Positions 22,230 to 29,448 of a stretch of 34,330 nucleotides of DNA are shown here, in pieces. The notes under the pieces are model-generated. The model was not told the origin of the DNA. It saw only the letters and a list, made by a program, of their open reading frames with translations, and searched no databases. Within the stretch, counting starts at the first letter, position 1. The number at the start of each line of letters is the position of its first letter. Source of the stretch: Caulobacteraceae bacterium (GTDB lineage Bacteria; Pseudomonadota; Alphaproteobacteria; Caulobacterales; Caulobacteraceae); NCBI GenBank assembly GCA_025352085.1, contig JANXUA010000055.1, forward strand, positions 1 to 34,330. Direction: 5' to 3'. The translations under genes were made by a program, and so were the position numbers.

Positions 22230-22244
22230 GAAATCGAACCTTAG
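21771..22244 (+). CDS. GxxExxY protein (PD-(D/E)xK nuclease-like)
   Basis: The 157-residue protein carries the family signature GLLESAY at 45-51 after FKIHQVLGPG. It also has a PD-(D/E)xK-like core: Asp88 (GLDLVVGD) with Glu98 and Lys100 (IIVEIKTV), so all metal-binding and catalytic positions are present. The family is widespread and often multicopy in environmental genomes, with no settled function. The gene is clearly less GC-rich than its neighbours, a sign of transfer. Its last residues (SRPSRLRGE) are encoded by the right inverted-repeat arm. It lies between the SDR and kup genes without obvious link to either. The ribosome site is weak (GGGGCAGACGGT). Confidence 0.88.
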   Translation: MKDETVGDSGIEPFRQKDGLDSDIEKLARTIVDAGFKIHQVLGPGLLESAYEHCLVHELQSRGISVRRQVVLPIVFEGLTLDAGYGLDLVVGDSIIVEIKTVDALTERHKAQILIYLKLSNFKLGFLLNFNVVLFKDGIRRIVLSSRPSRLRGEIEP

Positions 22245-22361
22245 ATTTGCCCACGGCTGATCGTGATTGAACGCTTGGTTCGCAAAGGAGCAAGTGTCCT
22301 TGCCGCTGACACGCCCGCCGCTCTTTCCTTTCCCCGCTCACCCGACTAAAGGCAGGCGCGC

Positions 22362-24302
22362 ATGAACGCGCCCGCCACACACCCGGGATCCGGGACCTCT
22401 GCCCACGGCGGCCGCAAGCGCTATCTGGGCCTGATGCTGGGCTCTATGGGCGTGGTGTTCGGCGATATCGGCACCAGCCCGCTGTACGGCTTCCAGGGCG
22501 CGGTCACGGCGGCGGCGCACGGCGCGGTCGGGCCGGGCGAAATCTTCGGCATCACCTCGCTGATTATCTGGGCCCTGTTGATCGTGGTGACGATCAAATA
22601 CGTCCTGTTCATCATGCGCGCCGACAACCACGGCGAAGGCGGCATCCTGTCGTTGATGGCGCTGGCGCAGGGCGCTCTCGGCGGGCGGACGCGGGTGGTC
22701 TTGATCCTCGGGATCATCGGCGCGGCCATGTTCTACGGCGACGCCATCATCACCCCGGCGATTTCGGTGCTGTCGGCCATCGAAGGCCTGTCGGCCGTGC
22801 CCAGCCTGGCGCACGCCATCACCCCGCCGATCGAGATCTCCATCGCCCTGACCTTGTTGATCGGCCTGTTCACCGCCCAGTCGCGCGGCACGGCCAAGGT
22901 CGCCACCTGGTTTGGTCCGATCTGCCTGGTCTGGTTCGTGGCCATCGCCGTTCTCGGCCTCATGCACATTCCGAACGAGCCGCAAATCCTGATGGCCTTC
23001 CTGCCGACCTACGGACTGACCTTCCTCGTCCATCACGGCCTGATCGGCATGCTGGTGCTGGGCGCGGTCTCCCTGACCATCACCGGCGCCGAAGCGCTCT
23101 ACGCCGACATGGGCCATTTCGGCGCCAAGCCCATCCAGGGCGCCTGGGTGTTGGTGGTCTTCCCGGCGCTGCTGATCAACTATCTCGGCCAAGGGGCCTT
23201 CGCCCTGCATTTCCTGGCGTCGCCGGCCGGCCACGGCGCGGATTTGTCCGCCGAGAACTGGTTCTTCCTGATGGTTCCGGAGGTGCTGCGCATTCCGATG
23301 GTGATCCTGGCCGCCGCGGCCACCATCATCGCCAGCCAGGCGGTGATCAGCGGCGCCTATTCGATGTCCAATTCGGCCATGCAGATGGGCCTGTTGCCGC
23401 GCCTGGCGGTCCGGCGCACGTCGGAGACCGAGGCCGGACAGATCTATATGCCGACCGTCAATCTCCTCCTGATGCTCGGCGTCATCCTGCTGGTCGGCAT
23501 ATTCAAGAATTCCGGCGCCCTGCAGGACGCCTATGGACTGGCGGTGACCGGCACCATGTCGGTGACCACGGCGCTCACCGCCGTCGTCGTGCGCAAGCTG
23601 TGGAACTGGAGCCTGCCGCGAACCGCCCTGGTCGTGGCGCCCCTGCTGGCGGTCGATCTGGCCTTTTTCAGCGCCAACATGCTCAAGCTTCTGACCGGCG
23701 GCTGGGTGCCCCTGGTGTTGGGCGGCGCGGTCGCGCTGGTGATCATGACCTGGATGCGCGGCAGCGCCATCGTCAACGCCAAGGTGCGCCGCGACCGCAT
23801 TCCCCTGGCCGATTTCCTCGCTTCCCTGGCCCGCCGCCCGCGGCCGCGGGTGTCCGGCACGGCGGTCTATCTGACCGCCGATCTGGAGCTGACCCCCAGC
23901 GCCCTACTGCACAATCTCAAGCACAACGGCGTCCTGCACGCCCGCAACGCCATCGTCGCGGTGCGCACCACCGACGAGCCGCGCGTCGCCGACGACGCCC
24001 GCGCCGTGGTCGAGACCCTCAACGATCTCTTTGTGGGTATCACCCTGTCGTTCGGCTTCATGGAGCGGCCGGATGTGCCCACGGCGCTGGGCAAGCTGAA
24101 CCTCGCCAACCTGCCGCTCAACCCGATGAATACGTCATATTTCCTCGGCCGCCGCACCGTGGTGCGCGGCGTGCATCGCGGTTTTCGGCGCCTGCAGGAC
24201 CTGCTGTTCATCGCTCTAAGCCGAAACTCCGTCGATCCCAGCGACGTGTTCGCCATTCCCCCTGGCCGCGTGGTCGAAATGGGCACCCAGGTCGCGGTTT
24301 AG
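22362..24302 (+). CDS. kup: Kup-family potassium uptake transporter
   Basis: The 646-residue protein belongs to the KUP/HAK/KT family, proton-coupled K+ uptake at low potassium. It has the hallmark GVVFGDIGTSPLYGFQ in the first helix, then DNHGEGGILSLMAL, GAAMFYGDAIITPAISVLSA and GAEALYADMGHFG. There are about twelve membrane helices followed by a C-terminal cytoplasmic domain of about 170 residues. Length and motifs are complete. AAAGGCAGG precedes the ATG. It stands alone and is followed by a strong hairpin with a T-rich tail at 24338. Confidence 0.95.
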   Translation: MNAPATHPGSGTSAHGGRKRYLGLMLGSMGVVFGDIGTSPLYGFQGAVTAAAHGAVGPGEIFGITSLIIWALLIVVTIKYVLFIMRADNHGEGGILSLMALAQGALGGRTRVVLILGIIGAAMFYGDAIITPAISVLSAIEGLSAVPSLAHAITPPIEISIALTLLIGLFTAQSRGTAKVATWFGPICLVWFVAIAVLGLMHIPNEPQILMAFLPTYGLTFLVHHGLIGMLVLGAVSLTITGAEALYADMGHFGAKPIQGAWVLVVFPALLINYLGQGAFALHFLASPAGHGADLSAENWFFLMVPEVLRIPMVILAAAATIIASQAVISGAYSMSNSAMQMGLLPRLAVRRTSETEAGQIYMPTVNLLLMLGVILLVGIFKNSGALQDAYGLAVTGTMSVTTALTAVVVRKLWNWSLPRTALVVAPLLAVDLAFFSANMLKLLTGGWVPLVLGGAVALVIMTWMRGSAIVNAKVRRDRIPLADFLASLARRPRPRVSGTAVYLTADLELTPSALLHNLKHNGVLHARNAIVAVRTTDEPRVADDARAVVETLNDLFVGITLSFGFMERPDVPTALGKLNLANLPLNPMNTSYFLGRRTVVRGVHRGFRRLQDLLFIALSRNSVDPSDVFAIPPGRVVEMGTQVAV

Positions 24303-24330
24303 TGTCGAGACTCAATCGCCCACCTAAACC

Positions 24331-24459
24331 CTCCGTCATAGCCGGGCGTCAGTCCCGGCTATTTATTAGGCGAGCGGGCGGGGGTGGCCGTACGGCCGCT
24401 CGGCCATGGCGAGGTCTCTCCGAATGGGTCACCGGCACTGACGGCCGGTGATGACGGAG
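24331..24459. repeat. MITE-like palindromic element with CTCCGTCAT ends
   Basis: CTCCGTCAT (24331-24339) and ATGACGGAG (24451-24459) are perfect terminal inverted repeats. Just inside each end is a hairpin built on the same plan, CCGTCAT-xxCCGG-CGTCAGT-CCGG: 24338-24362 on the plus strand and TCACCGGC/GCCGGTGA (24429-24451) on the other. I recognise the CCGTCATxxCCGGG type as an abundant alphaproteobacterial intergenic repeat. No coding potential. The left hairpin also serves as the kup terminator. Confidence 0.75.
24338..24367 (+). terminator. Rho-independent terminator of kup
   Basis: ATAGCCGGG (24338-24346) and CCCGGCTAT (24354-24362) form a perfect 9-bp stem with loop CGTCAGT, followed by TTATT. 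It begins 36 bp after the kup stop. Confidence 0.7.
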
Positions 24460-24461
24460 AG

Positions 24462-24513
24462 TTGTGGGTGGCGGACGCGAAATCCGCGCGCCAATTGAAC
24501 TACCACCCTACAA
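24462..24513 (-). other. tRNA-like hairpin remnant at the CoA-transferase 3' end
   Basis: On the minus strand TTGTAGGGTGG at the start and CCACCCACAA at the end pair like an acceptor stem (one bulge). Between them are TAGTTCAATTGG, which is a typical tRNA D-arm, and GCGGA-TTTCGCG-TCCGC, a 5-bp stem with a 7-base loop like a T-arm. There is no anticodon arm, so this is not a working tRNA. It may be a degraded tRNA or coincidence. The stop codon of the neighbouring gene lies in it. Confidence 0.25.
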
Positions 24514-25746
24514 ACCCCGCCGCATCTCCCGCCAAGCGTCGGCGAGGTCGCCCCGAAACGCCGGGGCGGCGACGGCGATCAGGGCCTCGGCGCGCTCGTC
24601 GAGGCTGGCGCCGCGCAGGTCGGCGACACCGTGCTCGGTGACGACCAGATCGGTGTCGTCGCGCGGGATCGACACCGTCGGCGCGTCCAGTCTGGCGACA
24701 ATGCGCGATATCTTGCCGCCGGCCGCCGTCGCCGGCAGGGCCAGAATCGCCCGCCCGCCCCTGGACCGCCGCGCCGCGCCGGCGAAATCGGGCGCCCCGC
24801 CAAGGCCGCTGACCAGTTTGCCGCCGCGCCATTCGACATTGGCTTGACCGAAGAGATCGATCTCCAGGGCTGAATTGATCGCAAAAAGCTTGTCCGTCGC
24901 CGCCAGACCCGCCGCGCCGTGGGTGACGGTGGCGTCGGCGAAGATCAGGCCGTCGGCCGCCCATCTCACAAAGGCCTCCGAGCCGTAGGCCACGCCGGCG
25001 ACATGATGGTCGTCGGGCGCCAGGGCGCCGGCTTCGCTCAAGATCCGATAACCTTGCGTGACAAGCCCCGACCGCACCGTCAGCCCGCGCCGATCCGCCA
25101 GCTGCGCCAGGGCCGACGCCGGCGCGCCGCCGATGCCGGTCTGCAAGGCCGCGCCGTCCGGGATCAGGGCGGCGATGTGTCCCGCGATGAGCGCCTGCTC
25201 GGCGCTGACCGGGCCGTCCTCGCCGGTAATGAAGGTTTCGTCGGTGTCCACCGCAACGTCGATCGAGGCGAACGACACGGCGGGGCCGCGCTGCGCGCGG
25301 GGATAGTTGCGATTGACGAAGGCGATCCGCCGTTTGGCGCGCGCCCACACCAGAGGCGCGAAATCGACGCAGGGACCGAGCGAGCACAGGCCGTTCACGT
25401 CCGGCGGCGCGACCTGCAGGATGGCCAGATCCGGCGGCGCGTCGTGGATCAGGGCGTGCACGATCTGCGAATAGGGCAGGGGCCGGATCGCCACCCGCCC
25501 GGCCTCGAACCCCGGCCGCAGGGCCGGCGACATCATGAAGACCGTCAGCCGCGCCGCCGCGTTGAGGGAGGTGTAGTCAAAGCCGTTGATGCCGGGGATG
25601 AATCCGCCGATCAACGCGACGTCGGTCAGGACTTCCGGCGCCGACTCCAGCGCCGCGCGCAGACCCGCCGGCTCGCCGATCGCGCCCTGGACGTAGGCGG
25701 TGACTCCGGGGCGAAATTCGGCAAGGATTGGTTCAAACGCGGACAC
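24508..25746 (-). CDS. Acetyl-CoA hydrolase / CoA-transferase family protein
   Basis: The 412-residue protein has the two-domain fold of family I CoA-transferases (4-hydroxybutyrate/butyrate type): GGFIPGINGF, LQVAPPDVNGLCSLG, LQTGIGGAPASAL, AINSALEIDLFGQ, GLGGAPDFAGAA and VVTEHGVADLRG. The family's catalytic Glu normally lies in an H(S/T)E motif after the IGG segment. Here that stretch reads VRSGLVTQGYRIL, with no Glu at the aligned position. The enzyme may therefore be a CoA hydrolase or use another residue. GTG start at 25746. It is divergent from a small membrane protein; no acyl-CoA pathway genes adjoin. Confidence 0.85.
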   Translation of the reverse strand: MSAFEPILAEFRPGVTAYVQGAIGEPAGLRAALESAPEVLTDVALIGGFIPGINGFDYTSLNAAARLTVFMMSPALRPGFEAGRVAIRPLPYSQIVHALIHDAPPDLAILQVAPPDVNGLCSLGPCVDFAPLVWARAKRRIAFVNRNYPRAQRGPAVSFASIDVAVDTDETFITGEDGPVSAEQALIAGHIAALIPDGAALQTGIGGAPASALAQLADRRGLTVRSGLVTQGYRILSEAGALAPDDHHVAGVAYGSEAFVRWAADGLIFADATVTHGAAGLAATDKLFAINSALEIDLFGQANVEWRGGKLVSGLGGAPDFAGAARRSRGGRAILALPATAAGGKISRIVARLDAPTVSIPRDDTDLVVTEHGVADLRGASLDERAEALIAVAAPAFRGDLADAWREMRRGL

Positions 25747-25802
25747 GGCGTCTCTTCTTCAATTCGAACGGGGCGACGTCAAGTCGAGGGAGGGTATTAA
25801 CC

Positions 25803-26219
25803 ATGGGCATGATCATCATCGCCATTCTGGTCGCCGGCACGCTGGGCGGGCTGACCGACTGGTTGTTCATGGGGGTGTTGTTCCATGACGCCTACAACAC
25901 CTATCCCGAGGTCTGGCGACCGGGCATCCGCGAGGGGACGGAGCGCAAAGCGATCATCATCGCCTCGCTGCTGGGTTATGTGATGACCAGCGCGGTCGTT
26001 GCGCTCTGCTGTCTCGCGCGCGTGCACGATGTTGTCGGCGGGATCGAGATCGCGGTCCTGGCCTGGCTCGCGGGCCCGCCGTTCCTGATCATCATCAACG
26101 GTATGTTCATCAAGATCGACCCGAAGATCACCGTCGCCCATTGCCTGGGCTATCTCGCGCGGATGTTGCTGGCGGGAATTGCGGCAGGGTTGGTTATGGG
26201 TCCCTTTGCCGCGCACTAG
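25803..26219 (+). CDS. Small integral membrane protein, unknown function
   Basis: The 138-residue protein has four hydrophobic stretches (about 2-26, 51-68, 77-98 and 112-133), with the motif GGLTDWLFMGVLFHDAYNTYPEVWRP between the first two. Such proteins are often labelled DUF1761-like, but I cannot confirm the assignment. A GGGAGGG site precedes the ATG at 25803. It is divergent from the CoA-transferase gene and convergent with the cysteine-synthase-like gene. No partner gene suggests a function. Confidence 0.72.
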   Translation: MGMIIIAILVAGTLGGLTDWLFMGVLFHDAYNTYPEVWRPGIREGTERKAIIIASLLGYVMTSAVVALCCLARVHDVVGGIEIAVLAWLAGPPFLIIINGMFIKIDPKITVAHCLGYLARMLLAGIAAGLVMGPFAAH

Positions 26220-26235
26220 GGGACTTGGCGAACGC

Positions 26236-27309
26236 TCAAACGCCCGCGTCGAAGAACCGCTCGACATCCGCTTCCGTATCGGCCGTATCCAGCCCGCGCT
26301 CGCCCAGCCAGCCGTCGTTGAAATAGGTGCTGCGATAGCGCTCGCCCGAATCGCACAGCAGAGACACCACCGCGCCGGCCGCCTCGTTCGCCGCCATCTC
26401 ACGGATCAAGGCCACGCAGGCGATCAGATTGCAGCCGGTCGAGCCGCCGACGAGCTTGCCGATCCGCCGCGACAGCACCCGTGCGGCCGCAATGCTGGCC
26501 ACATCGGCGACGGCGTAAGCCCGGTCGATCAATTCGGGGATGAAAGAGGGCTCGCAGCGCGGCCGGCCGATGCCCTCGATCAGCGACGGCGCGCCGGCGA
26601 CGGTGCACACATTGCGATCGGCGAGATGGCGATGAAACACCGAGGCTTCCGGATCGGCCAGGGCGATGCGGGTGGGCAGGCCCCGGTAGCGGACATAGCG
26701 CGCCAGGGTCGCCGAGGTGCCGCCGGTGCCGGCGCCGACCACGATCCAGCTGGGAACGGGCGCGGGCTCATTGACCATCTGGCTGAAGATCGACTGGGCG
26801 ATATTGTTGTTGCCGCGCCAGTCGGTCGCCCGTTCGGCATAGGTGAACTGGTCCATATAGTGGCCGCCCAATTCTTGGGCCAGGCGGGCGCTCTCGGCGT
26901 ACATCGCCCGGCCGTCGTCGACGAAATGATGCTCGCCGCCATAGAAGGCGATTTCCCGCACCTTCTCTTCCGATGTGGTTCGCGGCATCACCGCGATGAA
27001 GCGCAGGCCCAGCAGGCGCGCGAAATACGCCTCCGACACCGCCGTCGAACCGCTCGACGCCTCGATGATGGGGGTCTCCGCGCCGATCCAGCCGTTGCAA
27101 AGGGCGTAGAGAAACAGCGAGCGCGCCAGTCGATGTTTCAAGCTGCCGGTCGGGTGGGTCGACTCGTCCTTCAGATAAAGCGCGATCTGCGGCAGGGCGG
27201 GCAGGGGGACGTGCAGCAGATGGGTGTCGGCCGAGCGCGCGAAATCCGCCTCGATCTTCCTGACCGCCTGATCGATCCACCCCCGATCCCGCCCACCGAA
27301 GTCCTGCAT
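26236..27309 (-). CDS. PLP-dependent cysteine synthase-family protein
   Basis: The 357-residue protein is a fold-type II PLP enzyme like cysteine synthase or cystathionine beta-synthase. The PLP lysine lies in [31 protein letters not shown] is the substrate-binding loop and [14 protein letters not shown] holds the phosphate. The C-terminal [15 protein letters not shown] carries the Ser that contacts the pyridine ring. It is longer than CysK, with an insert around [21 protein letters not shown]. The start is unsure: ATG at 27309 has GCAGGG before it, while ATG 27324 and TTG 27369 are in frame. It may make cysteine from an activated serine or work in the reverse direction. Confidence 0.85.
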   Translation of the reverse strand: MQDFGGRDRGWIDQAVRKIEADFARSADTHLLHVPLPALPQIALYLKDESTHPTGSLKHRLARSLFLYALCNGWIGAETPIIEASSGSTAVSEAYFARLLGLRFIAVMPRTTSEEKVREIAFYGGEHHFVDDGRAMYAESARLAQELGGHYMDQFTYAERATDWRGNNNIAQSIFSQMVNEPAPVPSWIVVGAGTGGTSATLARYVRYRGLPTRIALADPEASVFHRHLADRNVCTVAGAPSLIEGIGRPRCEPSFIPELIDRAYAVADVASIAAARVLSRRIGKLVGGSTGCNLIACVALIREMAANEAAGAVVSLLCDSGERYRSTYFNDGWLGERGLDTADTEADVERFFDAGV

Positions 27310-27372
27310 ATGCCCTGCGTCCATTTGTTGGCCAAGCATGGCGGGTAGCCCGACGGCGCCCGATCGCAAAGG

Positions 27373-27407
27373 AAAAACCGCGCGTCTTCCGCGGGCTTTG
27401 TCCCGCG
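27373..27407 (-). terminator. Terminator after the HAAS membrane gene, with competing hairpin
   Basis: On the minus strand CCGCG and CGCGG (27394-27378) pair around a 7-base loop and are followed by TTTTT (27377-27373), a short intrinsic terminator. An alternative stem, CGCGGG with CCCGCG (27407-27390), uses the same CCGCG bases and would prevent it. The region follows the HAAS gene stop at 27444. Confidence 0.5.
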
Positions 27408-27443
27408 ACGATCACCGCCTTGCCGCGCTGCGTTGGCGCGCGG

Positions 27444-28154
27444 TCAGGCGGCCGGCCGGTCGGGCAGGCGCGCTCTGGCCAGTCGCCAGATGACGTAGGG
27501 CGTAGCCGTGATCAGGAAAATCTCGACAGAATGGAGCAGAGCGCCGGCCATGCCGGCAAGGGGGACATCCATCCAGACACGATAGGCCGCGCCGGCGGGG
27601 GGGGAGCGAACGGCGTGAACCTGAACCGCGCCGGCGATCAACGCGACCGGGATCAAACCGACCATCGGCCAGGCCGCGTTTGATCGTTGCCGCGCGGCGA
27701 TCAGTCCGATGGCCCACCCGATCAGCAGGGGGGCTCCGAAATAGGCCAGCTTGCCGAGGCCGAAATAGACGACCGCCGGCCCGTGTATCGGGACGAACGG
27801 CGTATCGGCCCCCGACAGAAACATCTTCCAGCCGGACCACAGGATCAAACCGGCGCCCAAGTAGGCGCCGGCCAGAAGCACGAGGGGGGAGAGCCCGAAG
27901 ATCGCCCACGGCGCCCGCGCGCTCCAGGCCTGAAATTGGCGCCGCTCGATCATCGCCTTGGCCAGTCCATCCGCCTCCCCCAGTCGGAAAAGCGCCGCGG
28001 CGTCCGCCTCCGCGCGGCCGCGCCCCGCTTGCCTTTCGTCTTCCGTCAGGTCGGCCAGATGATCGGCCAGTTCGGCCAGGTAGAGCCGCACGGACGCCGG
28101 GGCGACACCGGCCCGCAGCAGACGCTCACGCAGGTCGTTTAACAGCATCGCCAT
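27444..28154 (-). CDS. HAAS-type membrane protein paired with PadR
   Basis: The 236-residue protein starts with a helical cytoplasmic domain: LLNDLRERLLRAGV..ASVRLYLAELADHLADL. This resembles the HAAS/DUF1700 domain that is commonly encoded beside PadR regulators. About five membrane helices follow in residues 82-220. Such proteins are thought to sense or pump membrane-active compounds, but no activity is proven. The gene overlaps the upstream padR by 29 bases in another frame, so it is translated after it. GGAGGG precedes the ATG. A weak intrinsic terminator follows at 27373. Confidence 0.8.
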   Translation of the reverse strand: MAMLLNDLRERLLRAGVAPASVRLYLAELADHLADLTEDERQAGRGRAEADAAALFRLGEADGLAKAMIERRQFQAWSARAPWAIFGLSPLVLLAGAYLGAGLILWSGWKMFLSGADTPFVPIHGPAVVYFGLGKLAYFGAPLLIGWAIGLIAARQRSNAAWPMVGLIPVALIAGAVQVHAVRSPPAGAAYRVWMDVPLAGMAGALLHSVEIFLITATPYVIWRLARARLPDRPAA

Positions 28155-28491
28155 TCGGCCCTCCGGTCAGCATGCCCTTGATCGCGGCGGTCAATGTGCT
28201 CCACGTCGCCGCGAGATCGGCCAATCGATGCGATCCCGCGGGCGTGACGCAATAGTAGATGCGGGTGCGGCCGTTGACGGTCTTGCGCCGCGAGCTCAGC
28301 GCGCCGTCGCGTTTGAGTCCGTGCAGCACCGGATAGACCACGCCTTCGCCGACGGTGATCACCGCGCCGGTGCGGCTCTGGATCGCCTGGACGATTTCAT
28401 AGCCATACATCTCGTCCTGGTGGAGCAGCCTGAGGATCAGCAACTCCGGGACGCCGTTCATGAAATGGGGATTGGTCTCGCGCGTCGCCAT
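28126..28491 (-). CDS. PadR-family transcriptional regulator
   Basis: The 121-residue protein is a PadR winged-helix repressor: ELLILRLLHQDEMYGYEIVQAI is the N-terminal helix pair, then VGEGVVYPVLHGLKRDGAL is the recognition helix and wing. The YYCVTPAG strand and a short dimerisation helix complete the domain. PadR proteins repress until a ligand, often a phenolic acid or a drug, binds. Its own promoter region holds a perfect 20-bp palindrome that overlaps the -10 box, so autorepression is likely. Co-transcribed with the HAAS membrane gene, its probable target. Confidence 0.92.
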   Translation of the reverse strand: MATRETNPHFMNGVPELLILRLLHQDEMYGYEIVQAIQSRTGAVITVGEGVVYPVLHGLKRDGALSSRRKTVNGRTRIYYCVTPAGSHRLADLAATWSTLTAAIKGMLTGGPNGDAVKRPA

Positions 28492-28511
28492 CGATCACCC
28501 ATGCATCGTGA

Positions 28512-28547
28512 TTCAAGGTATATACCTTGAAGTTCAAGGTAAGGCAA
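28512..28547 (-). promoter_or_regulatory. padR promoter with overlapping palindromic operator
   Basis: TTCAAGGTATATACCTTGAA (28512-28531) is a perfect 20-bp palindrome. An extra half-site TTCAAGGTA follows at 28533-28541. On the minus strand TTGCCT (28547-28542) and TATATA (28524-28519) form a promoter with a 17-bp spacer inside the site. Transcription would start about 20 bases before the padR ATG, so a protein bound here would shut the promoter. Confidence 0.75.
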
Positions 28548-28651
28548 GCGGGGTCGTCGCCCAATTTGCAAGGGATAGGGGATATGAGGCGGCGCCTTGC
28601 CGTCACCCCCGGCTCACCGCCAGGCGGTCAAGAACACCGCGTCGCGCCGCC

Positions 28652-29212
28652 TCAGAAAGGCATGGCGCCGGCGCCGCCGCACAGCTCCGCGGCGTGGCGC
28701 ATCGCCTTTGCGACGCGCTCGGCCATGTCGCGGTCGCGGAAATCGACGGTGTTGGTGTGTCCGTTGCTCTTGCGCACCAGCAAAACCCAGATCGCAGGGC
28801 GCATTTTCGTGACCCAGGCCGCATGCCCCCCGTCGGCGTTAAGGCGGGCGATATCGTCGTCCAGGCTGGTGACGGACGCGCTGGTGACGATCTTGAACTG
28901 GATCGTGGAGCCAAGATCCTGCGCGGGTTTGCCGTCGACCGTGGTGTGCCAATGGAAGTCGACGGTGCAGGCGGCCTGGTCGGTTGTAACGTTGGTGGCC
29001 TCGGCGGTGAACTGGTTGTCCCAGGTCTGGCCGTCCGCCGGATCGTGCGTGGTGCTGGCGAAGTTGAGCAGGCCCTGTTCGGCGATCTTGTCGCGGATAA
29101 AGCCGAAAGTCTTGTCCAAAGTGGGCGCGCTCTGCGCCGCCGCGCCGGTCGCCGCCAGGACCAGGAGCGAGACGCCGATCGTCATGGCGACAATATGGGT
29201 CGAGCGTTTCAT
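28652..29212 (-). CDS. Secreted protein of unknown function
   Basis: I do not recognise a family. The 186-residue protein has a signal peptide (cleavage after TGAAA, before QSAPT at about 27) and a periplasmic domain with two halves that look beta-rich (FTAEATNVTTDQAACTVDFHWHTT and TNTVDFRDRDMAERVAKAM). It has two cysteines after the signal (ACTVDF and ELCGG) that could form a disulfide bond. It stands alone between padR and the small repeat at 29302. The neighbouring spacer of about 100 bp before the padR promoter holds no gene. Confidence 0.7.
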   Translation of the reverse strand: MKRSTHIVAMTIGVSLLVLAATGAAAQSAPTLDKTFGFIRDKIAEQGLLNFASTTHDPADGQTWDNQFTAEATNVTTDQAACTVDFHWHTTVDGKPAQDLGSTIQFKIVTSASVTSLDDDIARLNADGGHAAWVTKMRPAIWVLLVRKSNGHTNTVDFRDRDMAERVAKAMRHAAELCGGAGAMPF

Positions 29213-29301
29213 GCCGGTTCCCCCAGCGCCGCGCCCGTGGACAAGCCCGGCTTCGGGGCGAAGACTGTTCCTTCGGCGCCGCTACGTCAAGCTGGCCGAT
29301 G

Positions 29302-29413
29302 TTTCACCGCGAAGACGCGAATGACGCGAACAAGGCTCGCACAGCTGAGAGCACACGCTTGGCGCGAAACGCCGAATTAGACCTTCGCGAGCTTCGCGCC
29401 TTCGCGGTCGAAA
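29302..29413. repeat. Gene-less relative of the GxxExxY-flanking inverted repeat (MITE-like)
   Basis: TTTCACCGCGAAGACGCGAA plus TGACGCGAA (29302-29330) pairs with TTCGCGAGCTTCGCGCCTTC plus GCGGTCGAAA (29384-29413). The two arms match at 21 of 25 core positions, and both are close to the arms at 21729 and 22205. Only 53 bp lies between, with no ORF. The element lies between a secreted-protein promoter and the lysR stop. It looks like a miniature or decayed copy of the GxxExxY module. Confidence 0.75.
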
Positions 29414-29448
29414 AACGCCAGCGGGCCGGCGTTGCAATCGGACCTCGT

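Noticed and set aside
26179-27348. 389-codon plus-strand frame over the cysteine-synthase-like gene
   Set aside because: Antisense to a gene with intact PLP motifs; composition typical of mirror reading of GC-rich DNA.
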